A DNA stretch of 64,000 bases from UBA961 sp014191195 (GCA_964204605.1 OZ123195.1:372001-436000); one strand, 5' to 3'. Shown: positions 24,295-33,777, counted from the first letter of the stretch. Program-made: numbers and translations. The notes: generated by a model from the sequence alone, not told the origin.

Positions 24295-25152
24295 ATGATA
24301 AATGACTGGCAAAAAAATCAAGAAAAGCAAGACTCAGATAAACAATCATTGCTTACATCACATGGAATTCTTCCTAAACATATAGCAATTATTATGGATG
24401 GAAATGGCCGTTGGGCCATAGAAAGAAATCTTCCACGTGCAGCAGGGCATCAGCAAGGAATAGAAAGTGTTAGAGATATTGTTAAAGCAAGTTCTCAACT
24501 TGGAATAGGATATTTAACAGTATATGCCTTTTCAATGGAAAATTGGAAAAGACCACATATGGAAATTTCTATTCTGATGTCATTACTAAAACAATACCTC
24601 ATCAATGAAATCGATGAACTTGATGCTAATAATGTTCGATTATGTGCAATCGGAAAACTGAATGCATTGCCCAAACCCGTTCAAAAAATATTATCTAAGG
24701 CAATCGAAAGAACTGCAAAAAATACTGGTTTAACTCTTACTTTGGCTCTAAGTTATTCAGGAAGATGGGACATTATCAGGGCGGTACAAATGATAGCATT
24801 AGATGCACGAAGAGGAAATTTATCTCCAGAAGACATCAATGAAGAACTATTTTCTACATATTTACTTACATCTCATATGCCCGAACCTGATCTATTAATC
24901 AGAACCAGTGGAGAAATGAGATTGAGTAATTATTTACTGTGGGAATCAGCATATTCAGAAATCTATATCACCAATCTATTATGGCCAGATTTCAGACGTA
25001 CTGATTTATATGATGCTTTAGAAAACTATTTGAATAGAGAAAGAAGATATGGCATGACAAGCCAGCAAATGAATATTGAGAATACAAAAGCTTCACAATC
25101 TCAAGATTCATATCTACAGAGAATATTATCAACTTTTTCTCCAAAATCGTAA
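24295..25152 (+). CDS. uppS: Isoprenyl (undecaprenyl) diphosphate synthase
   Basis: A cis-prenyltransferase that makes the undecaprenyl diphosphate carrier for peptidoglycan and surface glycans. Family motifs are IAIIMDGNGRWA (catalytic Asp35 from this start), GHQQG, VYAFSMENWKRP, the central TLTLALSYSGRWDI, and DLLIRTSGEMRLSNYLLWESAYSE near the end. ATG 24295 is chosen because GAGGA lies five bases upstream and the N-terminal extension is then moderate. A start at 24244 would add 17 residues and has no such element. It begins the envelope-biogenesis operon; bamA follows four bases after its stop. Confidence 0.92.
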   Translation: MINDWQKNQEKQDSDKQSLLTSHGILPKHIAIIMDGNGRWAIERNLPRAAGHQQGIESVRDIVKASSQLGIGYLTVYAFSMENWKRPHMEISILMSLLKQYLINEIDELDANNVRLCAIGKLNALPKPVQKILSKAIERTAKNTGLTLTLALSYSGRWDIIRAVQMIALDARRGNLSPEDINEELFSTYLLTSHMPEPDLLIRTSGEMRLSNYLLWESAYSEIYITNLLWPDFRRTDLYDALENYLNRERRYGMTSQQMNIENTKASQSQDSYLQRILSTFSPKS

Positions 25153-25156
25153 CCGC

Positions 25157-27541
25157 ATGATTATTAGCACAACATATTGTTATTCCCAAAGCTTGCGGTT
25201 TCGCTTCACAGTTTACCTTTTTATTATTGGTTTGCTCAGTATTTTTTCATTAAAGCTTCACGCACAAGAAAAACCACGTTCTTATATCATAGCTGGAATA
25301 TCTGTAGAGGGTAATACATATGCAGATGCTCAAACTATTATTTCTATTTCGGGCTTAAGAATTGGAGAAGAAATTAAAATTCCTGGAGCAATTCAACAAG
25401 AAGCAATTAGGAATTTATGGCAAAGAAATCAATTTTCTGATATCTCTTTAACATTGGATAAAATTACTGTTAGCGGCGTCTTTTTGTCCATAAAAGTGAA
25501 AGAATTTCCTCGTTTTAATAGAATTATCATAGATGGAAATGATAAAGTAAGTGATAAAGAAATCGAGAAAGGACTAGGAAAAGTGAAAGGAGATATTTTA
25601 TCTCCTTATGAAGTTAATTTATCTAAAAAAACAATTTTAAAATTGTATGAAAAAGAAGGTTTGATGTATGCTCGAATCGAGCCAAGGATTGTTTCAACCG
25701 ATACAGGACTATATTCAAATCTTTATGTAAAAATTGAAGAAGGAACAGATTTTCATATTAATAATATTGTGTTTAAGGGCAATCGTACATTAACACAAAA
25801 GCAATTAGAAGGTGCTTTTGATGATACTAAAATGAAGCCTTGGTGGAAATTCTGGATATCATCAAAATTTGACAAGCTAAAATACGAAGAAGATAAAAAA
25901 AAGTTAGTTCAATATTTTAGAACAAAAGGCTTTATAGATGGTGAGATCCTATCTGATTCGGTAGCTTATAATATAGATAGCCAAACTGTTGCTATTATCA
26001 TTAATATCGATGAAGGGAAACAATATAGATTAAGAAAAGTGGTATTTGATGGTAATACAGTGTATCCATCAGAAATTCTGTTAAGAAGATTGTCAATTCC
26101 CTTGGGCGAACCATATGATGCAGAGAGATTCGATAAAAATTTGACAGGAAATGAAGATCAATCAGATGTAGCGTCTATGTATCTGGATAATGGATATTTA
26201 GGGGCAAATCTTGTAAAAGAAGAAAGAAAAGTTGGCGAAGATTCAGTTGATATCTTTGTAAGAGTTTTCGAAAGAGAAAGGTATACAATTAGAAGGGTAG
26301 AAATTGCTGGCAATACCAAAACTAAAGATAAGATTGTAAGAAGAGAACTATATACCCGCCCAGGTGATTATTTTAATCGATCAGCAATAATTAGAAGTGT
26401 GCGTGGTTTAGGAGTTCTTAATTATTTTAATCCAGAAGCATTAAAACCAGATATAAAACCAGTGGATAATACCAAGGTTGATGTAATCTATAGAGTAGAA
26501 GAAAGATCTACCGATACCTTTAATGCATCAATGGGATATGCTGGGTCTTTTGGCTTAACAGGTTCTGTTGGTATCACACTTAATAATTTTTCTTTTGCTG
26601 AACCTTTAAGAGGTGGTGGCGGACAAATCCTAAATGTTAATTTAGAGTTTGGACAAGCAAGTAGATATCAAACTATTCAATTAGGTTTTACGGAACCTTG
26701 GTTGAATAATACTCCTACTACCTTAGGGGTAAATTTGTTCTCTATACGACAAAATTTCGTATTCGATCTTAAAAGATATGGCGCATCTGTCAATATGGGG
26801 CGTAGGCTACGTTGGCCTGATGATTTTTTTAGAGTAGACGGAATACTAAGAGCTCAATATAATGATCAAGCTGCATCAAGTGGTGTTTTCAGAGCATTTA
26901 GTGGTGGAGAACTAAGCCTAACAACAAGTATTTCAAGAACTAGTATAGATAATGCAATATTCCCAACAAATGGCTCGCGTTTTACGTTTACATCGGCATT
27001 TGCAGCAGGTGGAATAGGAATTGGTAAGGTAGATTATTGGAAAAATACTTTTAATATGGAAATCTTTCATCCATTAGCATATGTAGATGGAAATGCAAGG
27101 CTTGTTCTGTATATGAGTTCAGAAATGGGCTATGTAGCAGGTATTAAAAGTGATACCAATATACTTGGTAATGAACTATTCTTTATGGGTGGAAATGGAT
27201 TAGGCGGATTTGCAGTTACACCATTGCGTGGCTATATTGATAGATCCATTGGGCCTAGCTCTGGTGGACATGTGATGACTAGGAATGTGATTGAAACCAG
27301 ATTTGCTTTATCGTTAAATCCAATGCCAATATATCTTCTTGCATTTGCCGAAGCAGGAAATGTTTGGGATAAATTGTCTTCAACCGATCCATTCGATTTA
27401 AAAAGATCTGCAGGCGTTGGTGTTAGAGTACTCCTCAATCCAATTGGTCTTTTAGGTTTTGATTATGGCTATGGCTTTGATCCTAGAGGAGTTACCGGAG
27501 CCAGATCTGGCTGGCAATTCCATTTTCAATTTGGAAGATAA
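25157..27541 (+). CDS. bamA: Outer membrane protein assembly factor BamA
   Basis: A 794-residue Omp85-family protein that inserts beta-barrel proteins into the outer membrane. A signal peptide (about 1-37, ending LHAQ) is followed by tandem POTRA domains (about 45-420; repeated GNTYADAQTI, GNRTLTQKQL, GNTVYPSEIL and GNTKTKDKIV motifs mark their starts) and a C-terminal barrel (about 450-794). The barrel carries GGNGLGGFAVTPLRGY, the conserved VRGY/F-type loop motif, and ends in an aromatic-rich FHFQFGR strand. ATG 25157 follows the uppS stop directly; a longer frame would overlap uppS. It sits upstream of two Skp-like chaperone genes. Confidence 0.95.
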   Translation: MIISTTYCYSQSLRFRFTVYLFIIGLLSIFSLKLHAQEKPRSYIIAGISVEGNTYADAQTIISISGLRIGEEIKIPGAIQQEAIRNLWQRNQFSDISLTLDKITVSGVFLSIKVKEFPRFNRIIIDGNDKVSDKEIEKGLGKVKGDILSPYEVNLSKKTILKLYEKEGLMYARIEPRIVSTDTGLYSNLYVKIEEGTDFHINNIVFKGNRTLTQKQLEGAFDDTKMKPWWKFWISSKFDKLKYEEDKKKLVQYFRTKGFIDGEILSDSVAYNIDSQTVAIIINIDEGKQYRLRKVVFDGNTVYPSEILLRRLSIPLGEPYDAERFDKNLTGNEDQSDVASMYLDNGYLGANLVKEERKVGEDSVDIFVRVFERERYTIRRVEIAGNTKTKDKIVRRELYTRPGDYFNRSAIIRSVRGLGVLNYFNPEALKPDIKPVDNTKVDVIYRVEERSTDTFNASMGYAGSFGLTGSVGITLNNFSFAEPLRGGGGQILNVNLEFGQASRYQTIQLGFTEPWLNNTPTTLGVNLFSIRQNFVFDLKRYGASVNMGRRLRWPDDFFRVDGILRAQYNDQAASSGVFRAFSGGELSLTTSISRTSIDNAIFPTNGSRFTFTSAFAAGGIGIGKVDYWKNTFNMEIFHPLAYVDGNARLVLYMSSEMGYVAGIKSDTNILGNELFFMGGNGLGGFAVTPLRGYIDRSIGPSSGGHVMTRNVIETRFALSLNPMPIYLLAFAEAGNVWDKLSSTDPFDLKRSAGVGVRVLLNPIGLLGFDYGYGFDPRGVTGARSGWQFHFQFGR

Positions 27542-27588
27542 TATCAATTTATTTTATTCTTAAACTCTACTATTTTAAGGTAGTCTCA

Positions 27589-28125
27589 ATGAAAAAAGTT
27601 TTAATTATTTCAGCATTTGCTTTTGGCTGTTTTATAATGAATACAAAAGTATGTGCACAAGGTGCAGCGCAAAAAATTGGATTTGTAGACACAGAAGTGA
27701 TACTTAAGCAATTGCCAGAAGCTCAAGACGCAGATAAACGTCTAAAAGAAATCGCAGCAAAATTTCAGGATACTATTGTTCGTATCCAAAAAGATTTCTC
27801 AGATAAACTGGAACAATACAGGAAACAAGAGTCTTTAATGACACCTGATGCTAAGAAAAAAGAAGAAGAGTCATTAAAACAATTACAACAAACTGTAATG
27901 CAATATCAAGAAGAAAAATTTGGAAATACAGGCGAAATTCGTCGTTTACAAGAAAGCTTTTTAAATCCTATACGAGATCGTATTCTACTAACGATTAAAG
28001 AAGTAGCTAAAGACGAAAAATTCAACTTTATTCTAGATAAAGTGAATCCAGCTTTATTGTTTGCAGATGATAAATTCGATTTAACATTTAAAGTACTTGA
28101 TAAAATACGTCGTACTTCTAAATAA
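27589..28125 (+). CDS. OmpH/Skp family periplasmic chaperone (first copy)
   Basis: A 178-residue protein with a signal peptide (ending near CAQG) and the OmpH pattern: KIGFVDTEVILKQLPEAQDADKRL, a long charged helical arm (about 60-125) and a C-terminal KFNFILDKVNPALLFADDKFDLTFKVLDKI strand. Skp trimers hold unfolded outer-membrane proteins in the periplasm and deliver them toward BamA, which is encoded 47 bases upstream. A second homologue follows. Confidence 0.9.
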   Translation: MKKVLIISAFAFGCFIMNTKVCAQGAAQKIGFVDTEVILKQLPEAQDADKRLKEIAAKFQDTIVRIQKDFSDKLEQYRKQESLMTPDAKKKEEESLKQLQQTVMQYQEEKFGNTGEIRRLQESFLNPIRDRILLTIKEVAKDEKFNFILDKVNPALLFADDKFDLTFKVLDKIRRTSK

Positions 28126-28155
28126 ATCGATTGCTATACATTTTCCGGAAAGCAT

Positions 28156-28920
28156 ATGAATTTCTCGAAATCGTTCATATTATTATTAACAGTTTTTTGT
28201 GCATTATATACTACTAATGCTCAGAAAATAGGATATGTTGCTTCTCAAACCATAAGAGACAAATTTCCAGAGGCTCAACAAGCTGAACAACGCTTGCAAA
28301 CAATGGTAGATAATTGGAAACGAGAATTAGAAGATCAACAAAAAGTAATAAATGAATTAGATCTAGAGATTAAGAAAAATCGTCTAATTTGGACCGATCA
28401 AGAAAAAAGCGAAAAAGAAAAAATTCTTGAAAGGAAAAAGAAAGAAAGAGAAGAATATGCAACCAAAAAATTAGGTCCTAATGGAGAATATGATGCTGCA
28501 GTAGCACTTGTTTTTAGAGGCGTAGAAGAAAAAATTTATGCTGCTATTCAAGATGCTTCTTTTGATGATGGCTATGATATTGTGTGGGATAAATCTTCAC
28601 AACCTTTGGCTTTTATTAATCCTAAATATGATCTAACTCTTAAAGTGTTAAAAAAATTAGGTATAGATGTAGACGATTTAGAGAAAAAACAAAAAGAAGC
28701 TATTGATAAAGATCCCAGAAACAAAGTTGTTACTCCTCCAGCATCTACACCTGGAGTTAAACGTACAAGATCTAGAACTCCTATAGTTGTTCCAGATGAA
28801 AAACCAGAAGAGAAAAAAACTTCTGATCCAAATGGAACAAATACTTTGCCAAAGCAGCCAATTCAGCAAAGTATTGTACCAGAATTACCACAAACTGAGC
28901 AAACTGAAAAGCCGCTATAA
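28156..28920 (+). CDS. OmpH/Skp family chaperone with proline-rich tail (second copy)
   Basis: A 254-residue paralogue of the preceding protein. It has a signal peptide (ending TNAQ), KIGYVASQTIRDKFPEAQQAEQRL, a long charged coiled region (50-115) and the strand IVWDKSSQPLAFINPKYDLTLKVLKKL. Unlike the first copy, it carries a tail of about 75 residues rich in Lys, Pro and Thr (TPPASTPGVKRTRSRTP...). The tail may be disordered or bind the cell wall or other proteins. Its stop is 28 bases before the TTG start of lpxD. Confidence 0.88.
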   Translation: MNFSKSFILLLTVFCALYTTNAQKIGYVASQTIRDKFPEAQQAEQRLQTMVDNWKRELEDQQKVINELDLEIKKNRLIWTDQEKSEKEKILERKKKEREEYATKKLGPNGEYDAAVALVFRGVEEKIYAAIQDASFDDGYDIVWDKSSQPLAFINPKYDLTLKVLKKLGIDVDDLEKKQKEAIDKDPRNKVVTPPASTPGVKRTRSRTPIVVPDEKPEEKKTSDPNGTNTLPKQPIQQSIVPELPQTEQTEKPL

Positions 28921-28948
28921 TATCCGGCTTTTAAAAAATGGTGATTTT

Positions 28949-30013
28949 TTGAAATTTCTTAATACATCATATACAATTCATACAATAGCTTCTTTAGTTG
29001 ATGGAGAAGCTGTAGGTAATACTGATTTATCTATTTGTAAACCAGGTAGAATAGAACATGTAGAGCCACATGATATTACATTTATCGTCAATAAATCCTA
29101 TGAGCATTTTCTTGCAGAATGTAATCATGTATGTGTATTAGTACCCAAAAACTTTACAAAACAACCCACAGAGTCGCAAGCATTTATTTATGTGGATAAT
29201 CCACATGCTGCATTTGCTAAAGTTATTGATTTGTACTATTTAGAAGATAGTTATGAATATGGAATTCATCCATCTGCAATCATAGCATCTACAGCGATTA
29301 TTCATCCAGAAAGTACAATCCAAGCAGGTGTTGTAATAGAGAATAATTGCACAGTTTCTAAAGGAGCTGTAATTGGATATAATTGTGTTCTACAAAGTAA
29401 TACTTCTATTGGTGTACATACAATTCTTTTCCCTTCTGTAGTTTGTTATTCAGATACAGTGATTGGAGATAATTGCAGGATACATTCTGGAGCAGTTATC
29501 GGATCTGATGGATTTGGATATGTAGAACAAAAAGATGGATCTTTCATTAAAATTACACATGCAGGTAATGTGCATATAAAAAACGATGTTGAAATTGGTG
29601 CAAATACTACTATTGATAGAGCAGTTTTAGGTAGTACATTAATTGAAAATGGTGTAAAGTTGGATAATTTAATTCAAATTGGACATAATGTGTCGATTGG
29701 TGAACATTCAGCATTAGCAGGTCAAAGTGCTATTGCAGGAAGTGCTCATATAGGCCCAAGAAATCGTTTTGGAGGACAAGTAGGCATGATAGGCCATATT
29801 TCTACTACTGATAAAGTAATTGTGTATGGTCAGTCTGGAATTGGAAAAACTATCGATAAACCTGGCGTCTATTTCGGAAGTCCTACCCAAGATAGAATGT
29901 CTGAAATAAGGCGTTTAACTGCTTCACAGCAATTGCCAGACTTAATAAAAACTATAGATGTCCTTCAGCAAAAAATTGAAATATTAGAACAAAAAATGAT
30001 AGAACTTTCTTGA
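28949..30013 (+). CDS. lpxD: UDP-3-O-acylglucosamine N-acyltransferase
   Basis: A 354-residue left-handed beta-helix acyltransferase that adds the N-linked hydroxyacyl chain in lipid A synthesis. An N-terminal uridine-binding domain (about 1-100) precedes hexapeptide repeats. The catalytic histidine is in LIQIGHNVSIGEH (His246), close to His239 of E. coli LpxD, and SGIGKTIDKPGVYFGSP is characteristic. The start is assigned to TTG 28949 (MKFLNTSYTIHTIASL), which gives the usual family N-terminus. Upstream codons in this frame lie in the preceding gene and show no resemblance to LpxD. Confidence 0.92.
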   Translation: MKFLNTSYTIHTIASLVDGEAVGNTDLSICKPGRIEHVEPHDITFIVNKSYEHFLAECNHVCVLVPKNFTKQPTESQAFIYVDNPHAAFAKVIDLYYLEDSYEYGIHPSAIIASTAIIHPESTIQAGVVIENNCTVSKGAVIGYNCVLQSNTSIGVHTILFPSVVCYSDTVIGDNCRIHSGAVIGSDGFGYVEQKDGSFIKITHAGNVHIKNDVEIGANTTIDRAVLGSTLIENGVKLDNLIQIGHNVSIGEHSALAGQSAIAGSAHIGPRNRFGGQVGMIGHISTTDKVIVYGQSGIGKTIDKPGVYFGSPTQDRMSEIRRLTASQQLPDLIKTIDVLQQKIEILEQKMIELS

Positions 30014-30059
30014 AAGTTACTTTAGTGTGAAAGTATCAAATCATTATACATAAAACAAT

Positions 30060-31469
30060 ATGCTAGTTAATCAAAGAACAATTCAAAAACCTGTATCATT
30101 TTCTGGTATTGGACTTCATACAGGAAATCCCTCTACAATTACATTCTACCCAGCTCCAGAACATTCTGGATTTACATTTATTAGAACTGATTTAGAGAAT
30201 TCTCCTGAAATCCCAGCTTTAGTAGATTATGTAACAGATATCTCTCGTGGCACTACATTAACCTATAATGGTGCAAGTGTTCATACTGTGGAACATGTTT
30301 TAGCTGCATTAGTTGGTTTAGAGATTGACAATTGTAGAATTGAGTTAACCGCCAATGAACCTCCAGTTGGTGATGGAAGTGCATTGCCTTATACTGAAAT
30401 ATTACATCATGCAGGCTTTGTAGAGCAAAAAGCAGCCAAGGATTATCTGATTATAGATCAAACAATCCGTTATGTTAATGAACAAAAGGGTTCTGAAATA
30501 GTTGCTTTACCTAATGATGAGTTTAGAATAACCGTTATGATAGATTATCAGAATTCTGCACTTGGTAGTCAGCATTCTGGTCTTTTTGATGTACAAAAAG
30601 AGTTTTTAAAAGAATTTGCCCCAGCACGAACATTCTGTTTTTTAACAGAAGTTGAAATGCTACATAATCAAGGGCTTATTAGAGGTGGTTCTTTGGATAA
30701 TGCTGTTGTGATAGTTGATAAAGACATGAATAATGATGAGTTGAAACAACTTTTACATACTTGTGGGATTGAACAAAATGCTGTTTTAGGCCATAATGGT
30801 ATATTGAATAATACAATGCTACGATTTAAAAATGAGCCTGCTCGGCATAAACTATTAGATATGCTAGGCGATTTGGCTTTAATCGGTGTTCCAATAAAAG
30901 GACAAATTCTTGCTGCCCGCCCAGGCCATGCCTCAAATATTGAATTTGCAAAAAAAATTAGAGCTCTTCATCTACAAAAGAAATTACAAAAAAAGAATTT
31001 AGTAAGAAAAACAGATGCTATTGTTTTGGATATCAATCAAATCATAAAGGTAATGCCACATAGATATCCATTTCTTTTAGTAGATAGAATAACATATATA
31101 GATAAAGAAGAAAATCGAATAGTTGGTTATAAAAATGTTACTATAAATGAACCTTTCTTTATTGGTCATTTCCCAGATAGACCTATAATGCCAGGGGTTT
31201 TAATCATAGAAGCAATGGCACAAGTAGGTGGTTTATTATTACTTAATACTAGTACTTTTGAAAAAGATAAATTGGTGCTATTTATGGGCATTAATAATGC
31301 TAAGTTTAGAAAGCCAGTTATACCTGGAGACCAATTAGTACTTGATGTTAAAATGATAAGCAAGCGTTTTAATACTTTTGCATTACAGGCAAAAGCATAT
31401 GTTAATGAAGTGTTAGTAGCAGAATCTGAATTATCAGCAGCTATTGTTGATAGAACAATATCCGAATAA
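30060..31469 (+). CDS. lpxC/fabZ: Bifunctional LpxC deacetylase / FabZ dehydratase fusion
   Basis: A 469-residue fusion. The LpxC part (about 1-305) deacetylates UDP-3-O-acyl-GlcNAc, the committed step of lipid A synthesis; its zinc ligands are His79 (VEHVLAAL), His263 and Asp267 (RHKLLDMLGD). The FabZ part (about 320-469) dehydrates 3-hydroxyacyl-ACP; its catalytic pair is His370 (IGHFPDRPIMPGV) and Glu384 (IIEAMAQ), 14 residues apart as in stand-alone FabZ. Both active sites are complete. The fusion is characteristic of Bacteroidota and relatives and links hydroxyacyl-ACP use in lipid A and in fatty acid elongation. It lies between lpxD and lpxA. Confidence 0.97.
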   Translation: MLVNQRTIQKPVSFSGIGLHTGNPSTITFYPAPEHSGFTFIRTDLENSPEIPALVDYVTDISRGTTLTYNGASVHTVEHVLAALVGLEIDNCRIELTANEPPVGDGSALPYTEILHHAGFVEQKAAKDYLIIDQTIRYVNEQKGSEIVALPNDEFRITVMIDYQNSALGSQHSGLFDVQKEFLKEFAPARTFCFLTEVEMLHNQGLIRGGSLDNAVVIVDKDMNNDELKQLLHTCGIEQNAVLGHNGILNNTMLRFKNEPARHKLLDMLGDLALIGVPIKGQILAARPGHASNIEFAKKIRALHLQKKLQKKNLVRKTDAIVLDINQIIKVMPHRYPFLLVDRITYIDKEENRIVGYKNVTINEPFFIGHFPDRPIMPGVLIIEAMAQVGGLLLLNTSTFEKDKLVLFMGINNAKFRKPVIPGDQLVLDVKMISKRFNTFALQAKAYVNEVLVAESELSAAIVDRTISE

Positions 31470-31483
31470 TAATAAATACTTTT

Positions 31484-32263
31484 ATGTCAGTAAATATCCA
31501 TCCATTAGCAAGTGTTTCACCAAATGCAATAATTGGTGAAAACGTAATCATAGGTCCATTTTCGGTAATAGAAAACGATGTTGTTATTGGTGATAATACA
31601 TATATACATCCACATGCAGTATTATTAGATGGATCAAGAATTGGAAATGATTGCAACATATTTTCCGGAGCAGTCATAGGAGCTAAACCCCAAGATTTAA
31701 AGTTCAAAGGTGAAACAACCTATGCAATCATAGGGGATAGAACTGTTATCAGAGAATGCGCAACGATAAATAGAGGTACCGAAGTAACAGGAAGAGCACA
31801 GATAGGAACAGATTGTTTGATTATGGCATATTGTCATGTTGCACATGATTGCACTATCGGAAATCATGTTGTGATGTCCAATGTTTCACAATTGGCAGGA
31901 CATGTTACAATAGGAGACTGGGTGATCCTTGGTGGTTTGGCTAAAATTATTCAGTTCTGTACTGTCGGAGATCATGCTATGATTGGTGCTGACTGTAAGA
32001 TTGCAAAAGATATTCTACCATATGCTTTAGTTGGCCGTTACCCCGGAAAGATTGAAGGTGTGAATAAAATTGGTTTAAGGCGTAGAGGATTCTCTGATGA
32101 GATGGTAGATGACATTTCTTCTTTCTATTCATCAGTATTTTTTAGTGGTTTTAACACTACAGATGGTATCGATGCATATACCAAAAACAATGAACATATT
32201 ATTCCTGAAGTTCAAATGTGTTTAGATTTTATCAAACGGTCTAAAAAAGGAATTGTACGTTAA
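31484..32263 (+). CDS. lpxA: UDP-N-acetylglucosamine O-acyltransferase
   Basis: A 259-residue LpxA, the first enzyme of lipid A synthesis. A hexapeptide-repeat beta-helix (about 1-190) is followed by a helical C-terminal domain. The catalytic histidine is in CHVAHDCTIGNH (His121, corresponding to His125 of E. coli). GAKPQDLKFKGE and GVNKIGLRRRGF are strongly conserved LpxA segments. It starts 14 bases after the lpxC-fabZ stop. Confidence 0.96.
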   Translation: MSVNIHPLASVSPNAIIGENVIIGPFSVIENDVVIGDNTYIHPHAVLLDGSRIGNDCNIFSGAVIGAKPQDLKFKGETTYAIIGDRTVIRECATINRGTEVTGRAQIGTDCLIMAYCHVAHDCTIGNHVVMSNVSQLAGHVTIGDWVILGGLAKIIQFCTVGDHAMIGADCKIAKDILPYALVGRYPGKIEGVNKIGLRRRGFSDEMVDDISSFYSSVFFSGFNTTDGIDAYTKNNEHIIPEVQMCLDFIKRSKKGIVR

Positions 32264-32276
32264 TTCGTGCATAACC

Positions 32277-32666
32277 ATGAATATAGCTATTCAAAAAATT
32301 CTTTTTTCTTTGCCAGTACTTGGTGCAGCTTTATCTATTTATTATGTTTCATCGTTAACGCAAATACCTTATTTACATTCTACATTTGCATTGTATGACA
32401 AAGTTTTGCACATCATTGCATACTTTATCTTTGGAATATCCTTATTACTTGCCTTTGTTCCCTATAAAAAAACGACACTGAAAAAAAAACTCATTATAAG
32501 TATCATTATTGGCGCTTTTTATGGCGCTACAGATGAATATCACCAATATTTTGTAATTGGTAGATCATCAGAGATTGCAGACTTAATAGCAGATATTATT
32601 GGTATAGGCCTTTCTTCTATTTTTATGATAGTATATCATAAATTTCAGAATAGAAATATAGAGTGA
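32277..32666 (+). CDS. VanZ family membrane protein
   Basis: About 129 residues with four hydrophobic segments. The VanZ-like signature is present: DKVLHIIAYFIFG and GATDEYHQYFVIGRSSEIADLIADIIG. VanZ proteins are found in many bacteria; VanZ itself gives low-level teicoplanin resistance, but the role of most relatives is unknown. ATG 32277 is preferred over TTG 32253, which would overlap lpxA. It is the last gene of the envelope operon and converges with the superoxide dismutase gene. Confidence 0.82.
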   Translation: MNIAIQKILFSLPVLGAALSIYYVSSLTQIPYLHSTFALYDKVLHIIAYFIFGISLLLAFVPYKKTTLKKKLIISIIIGAFYGATDEYHQYFVIGRSSEIADLIADIIGIGLSSIFMIVYHKFQNRNIE

Positions 32667-32670
32667 ATAA

Positions 32671-33381
32671 TTATTTTCTATGCAGTGTATACATTTCTTC
32701 AACAAAACTCCAATTCACAATATTCCACCAAGCTTGTATGTAATCCGCCCTTTTATTTTGATAAGTAAGATAATATGCATGTTCCCAAACATCAATATTG
32801 AGTAAAGGGATTGTATCCCAAGCAGACAATTTATGTTGATTTTCTGCTTGTAAAATTATCAGACGATTATCGCTTTTTCTTAAATGAAGAATTGCCCATC
32901 CACTTCCTTCTACAGAAGCAGCAGCAGATGAAAATTGCTTTTTAAAAGAGTCAAATGATCCAAAATCTTCTTTGATTTTTTCTGATAAAAGTCCTTTTGG
33001 TTCTCCGCCACCACCTTGGGATGGTGCAGCCATAGATTTCCAAAATAAAGAATGTAAAGCATGCCCACCTCCATGAAATGCAGATTGTTTACTCCAATAT
33101 TGAATGAAACTGAAATCTTGTAAAGATCGAGCTTTGGCTAATTCTGCTTCTGCTTTATTTAAACCATCCACATAAGCCTTGTGATGTTTAGAATGATGCA
33201 ATTCCATGGTTCTAGCATCGATATATGGTTCTAAAGCATTATATGCATATGGTAGAGCTGGGAGTTCATGCTTAGTAAGCAACCCTGCAGAAGAATCTTC
33301 TGAAGATGCAAATATTTTTGTACTAGCTAGTGCTGAAATAGAAGCAAAAGCACCAATAAAGTTTCTACGATTAGATTTCAT
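32671..33381 (-). CDS. Exported Fe/Mn superoxide dismutase
   Basis: A 236-residue superoxide dismutase with an N-terminal export signal. The signal is twin-arginine-like (SNRRNFIGAF followed by a moderately hydrophobic stretch ending in FASS). The enzyme begins at LPALPYAYNALEPYI. Metal ligands fit the Fe/Mn family: His62 (ELHHSKHH), a His in ALHSLFW, and Asp and His in NIDVWEHAYY. Which metal is used cannot be decided from the sequence. Tat export of a folded, metal-loaded enzyme would place it in the periplasm. The gene is followed by the convergent vanZ-like gene and preceded by the MGMT-type gene on the same strand. Confidence 0.92.
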   Translation of the reverse strand: MKSNRRNFIGAFASISALASTKIFASSEDSSAGLLTKHELPALPYAYNALEPYIDARTMELHHSKHHKAYVDGLNKAEAELAKARSLQDFSFIQYWSKQSAFHGGGHALHSLFWKSMAAPSQGGGGEPKGLLSEKIKEDFGSFDSFKKQFSSAAASVEGSGWAILHLRKSDNRLIILQAENQHKLSAWDTIPLLNIDVWEHAYYLTYQNKRADYIQAWWNIVNWSFVEEMYTLHRK

Positions 33382-33408
33382 TTGATATCAAAGATATGTG
33401 ATTAAATA

Positions 33409-33777
33409 TTAAGTAAGTAAATCCTGCTCACGAGGATTCCATACATGTTTTTGTAAATCTACAGATTCACCTATAAAATGAATATGTTCAGACAATAGCA
33501 ATTCTTTCATTTGTTCTGGATAACTAAAATGAAGCTTTCCAGTTAAATCGCCATTACGATTTACAACTCTATGGCATGGAATATCTATTCGATCAATCAC
33601 ACAATTTAAAGCCCAGCCAACCATTCTAGAAGAGGATTTTGCACCTAAAAATTCTGCAATAATACCATAGGTACAAACCTTTCCAGGGGGGATTAAGCGA
33701 ACAAGATCATATACTCTAGCATAAAAATCTTGAGTATATGTGAGTTTATCATGTGGTAAACTTTTAAAATATTTCAT
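33409..33777 (-). CDS. MGMT-family O6-alkylguanine-DNA alkyltransferase-like protein
   Basis: A 122-residue protein consisting only of the DNA-binding/alkyl-transfer domain. Seen are VYDLVRLIPPGKVCTYGIIAEFLG, the arginine-finger segment SSRMVGWALN and the active-site IPCHRVV with acceptor Cys68. Because the Cys is kept, it should accept alkyl groups, unlike ATL proteins, which have Trp here (PWHR). It lacks the N-terminal domain of Ogt and Ada and the usual C-terminal EG(N/H) region is diverged. It lies 27 bases upstream of the sod gene on the same strand. Confidence 0.85.
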   Translation of the reverse strand: MKYFKSLPHDKLTYTQDFYARVYDLVRLIPPGKVCTYGIIAEFLGAKSSSRMVGWALNCVIDRIDIPCHRVVNRNGDLTGKLHFSYPEQMKELLLSEHIHFIGESVDLQKHVWNPREQDLLT

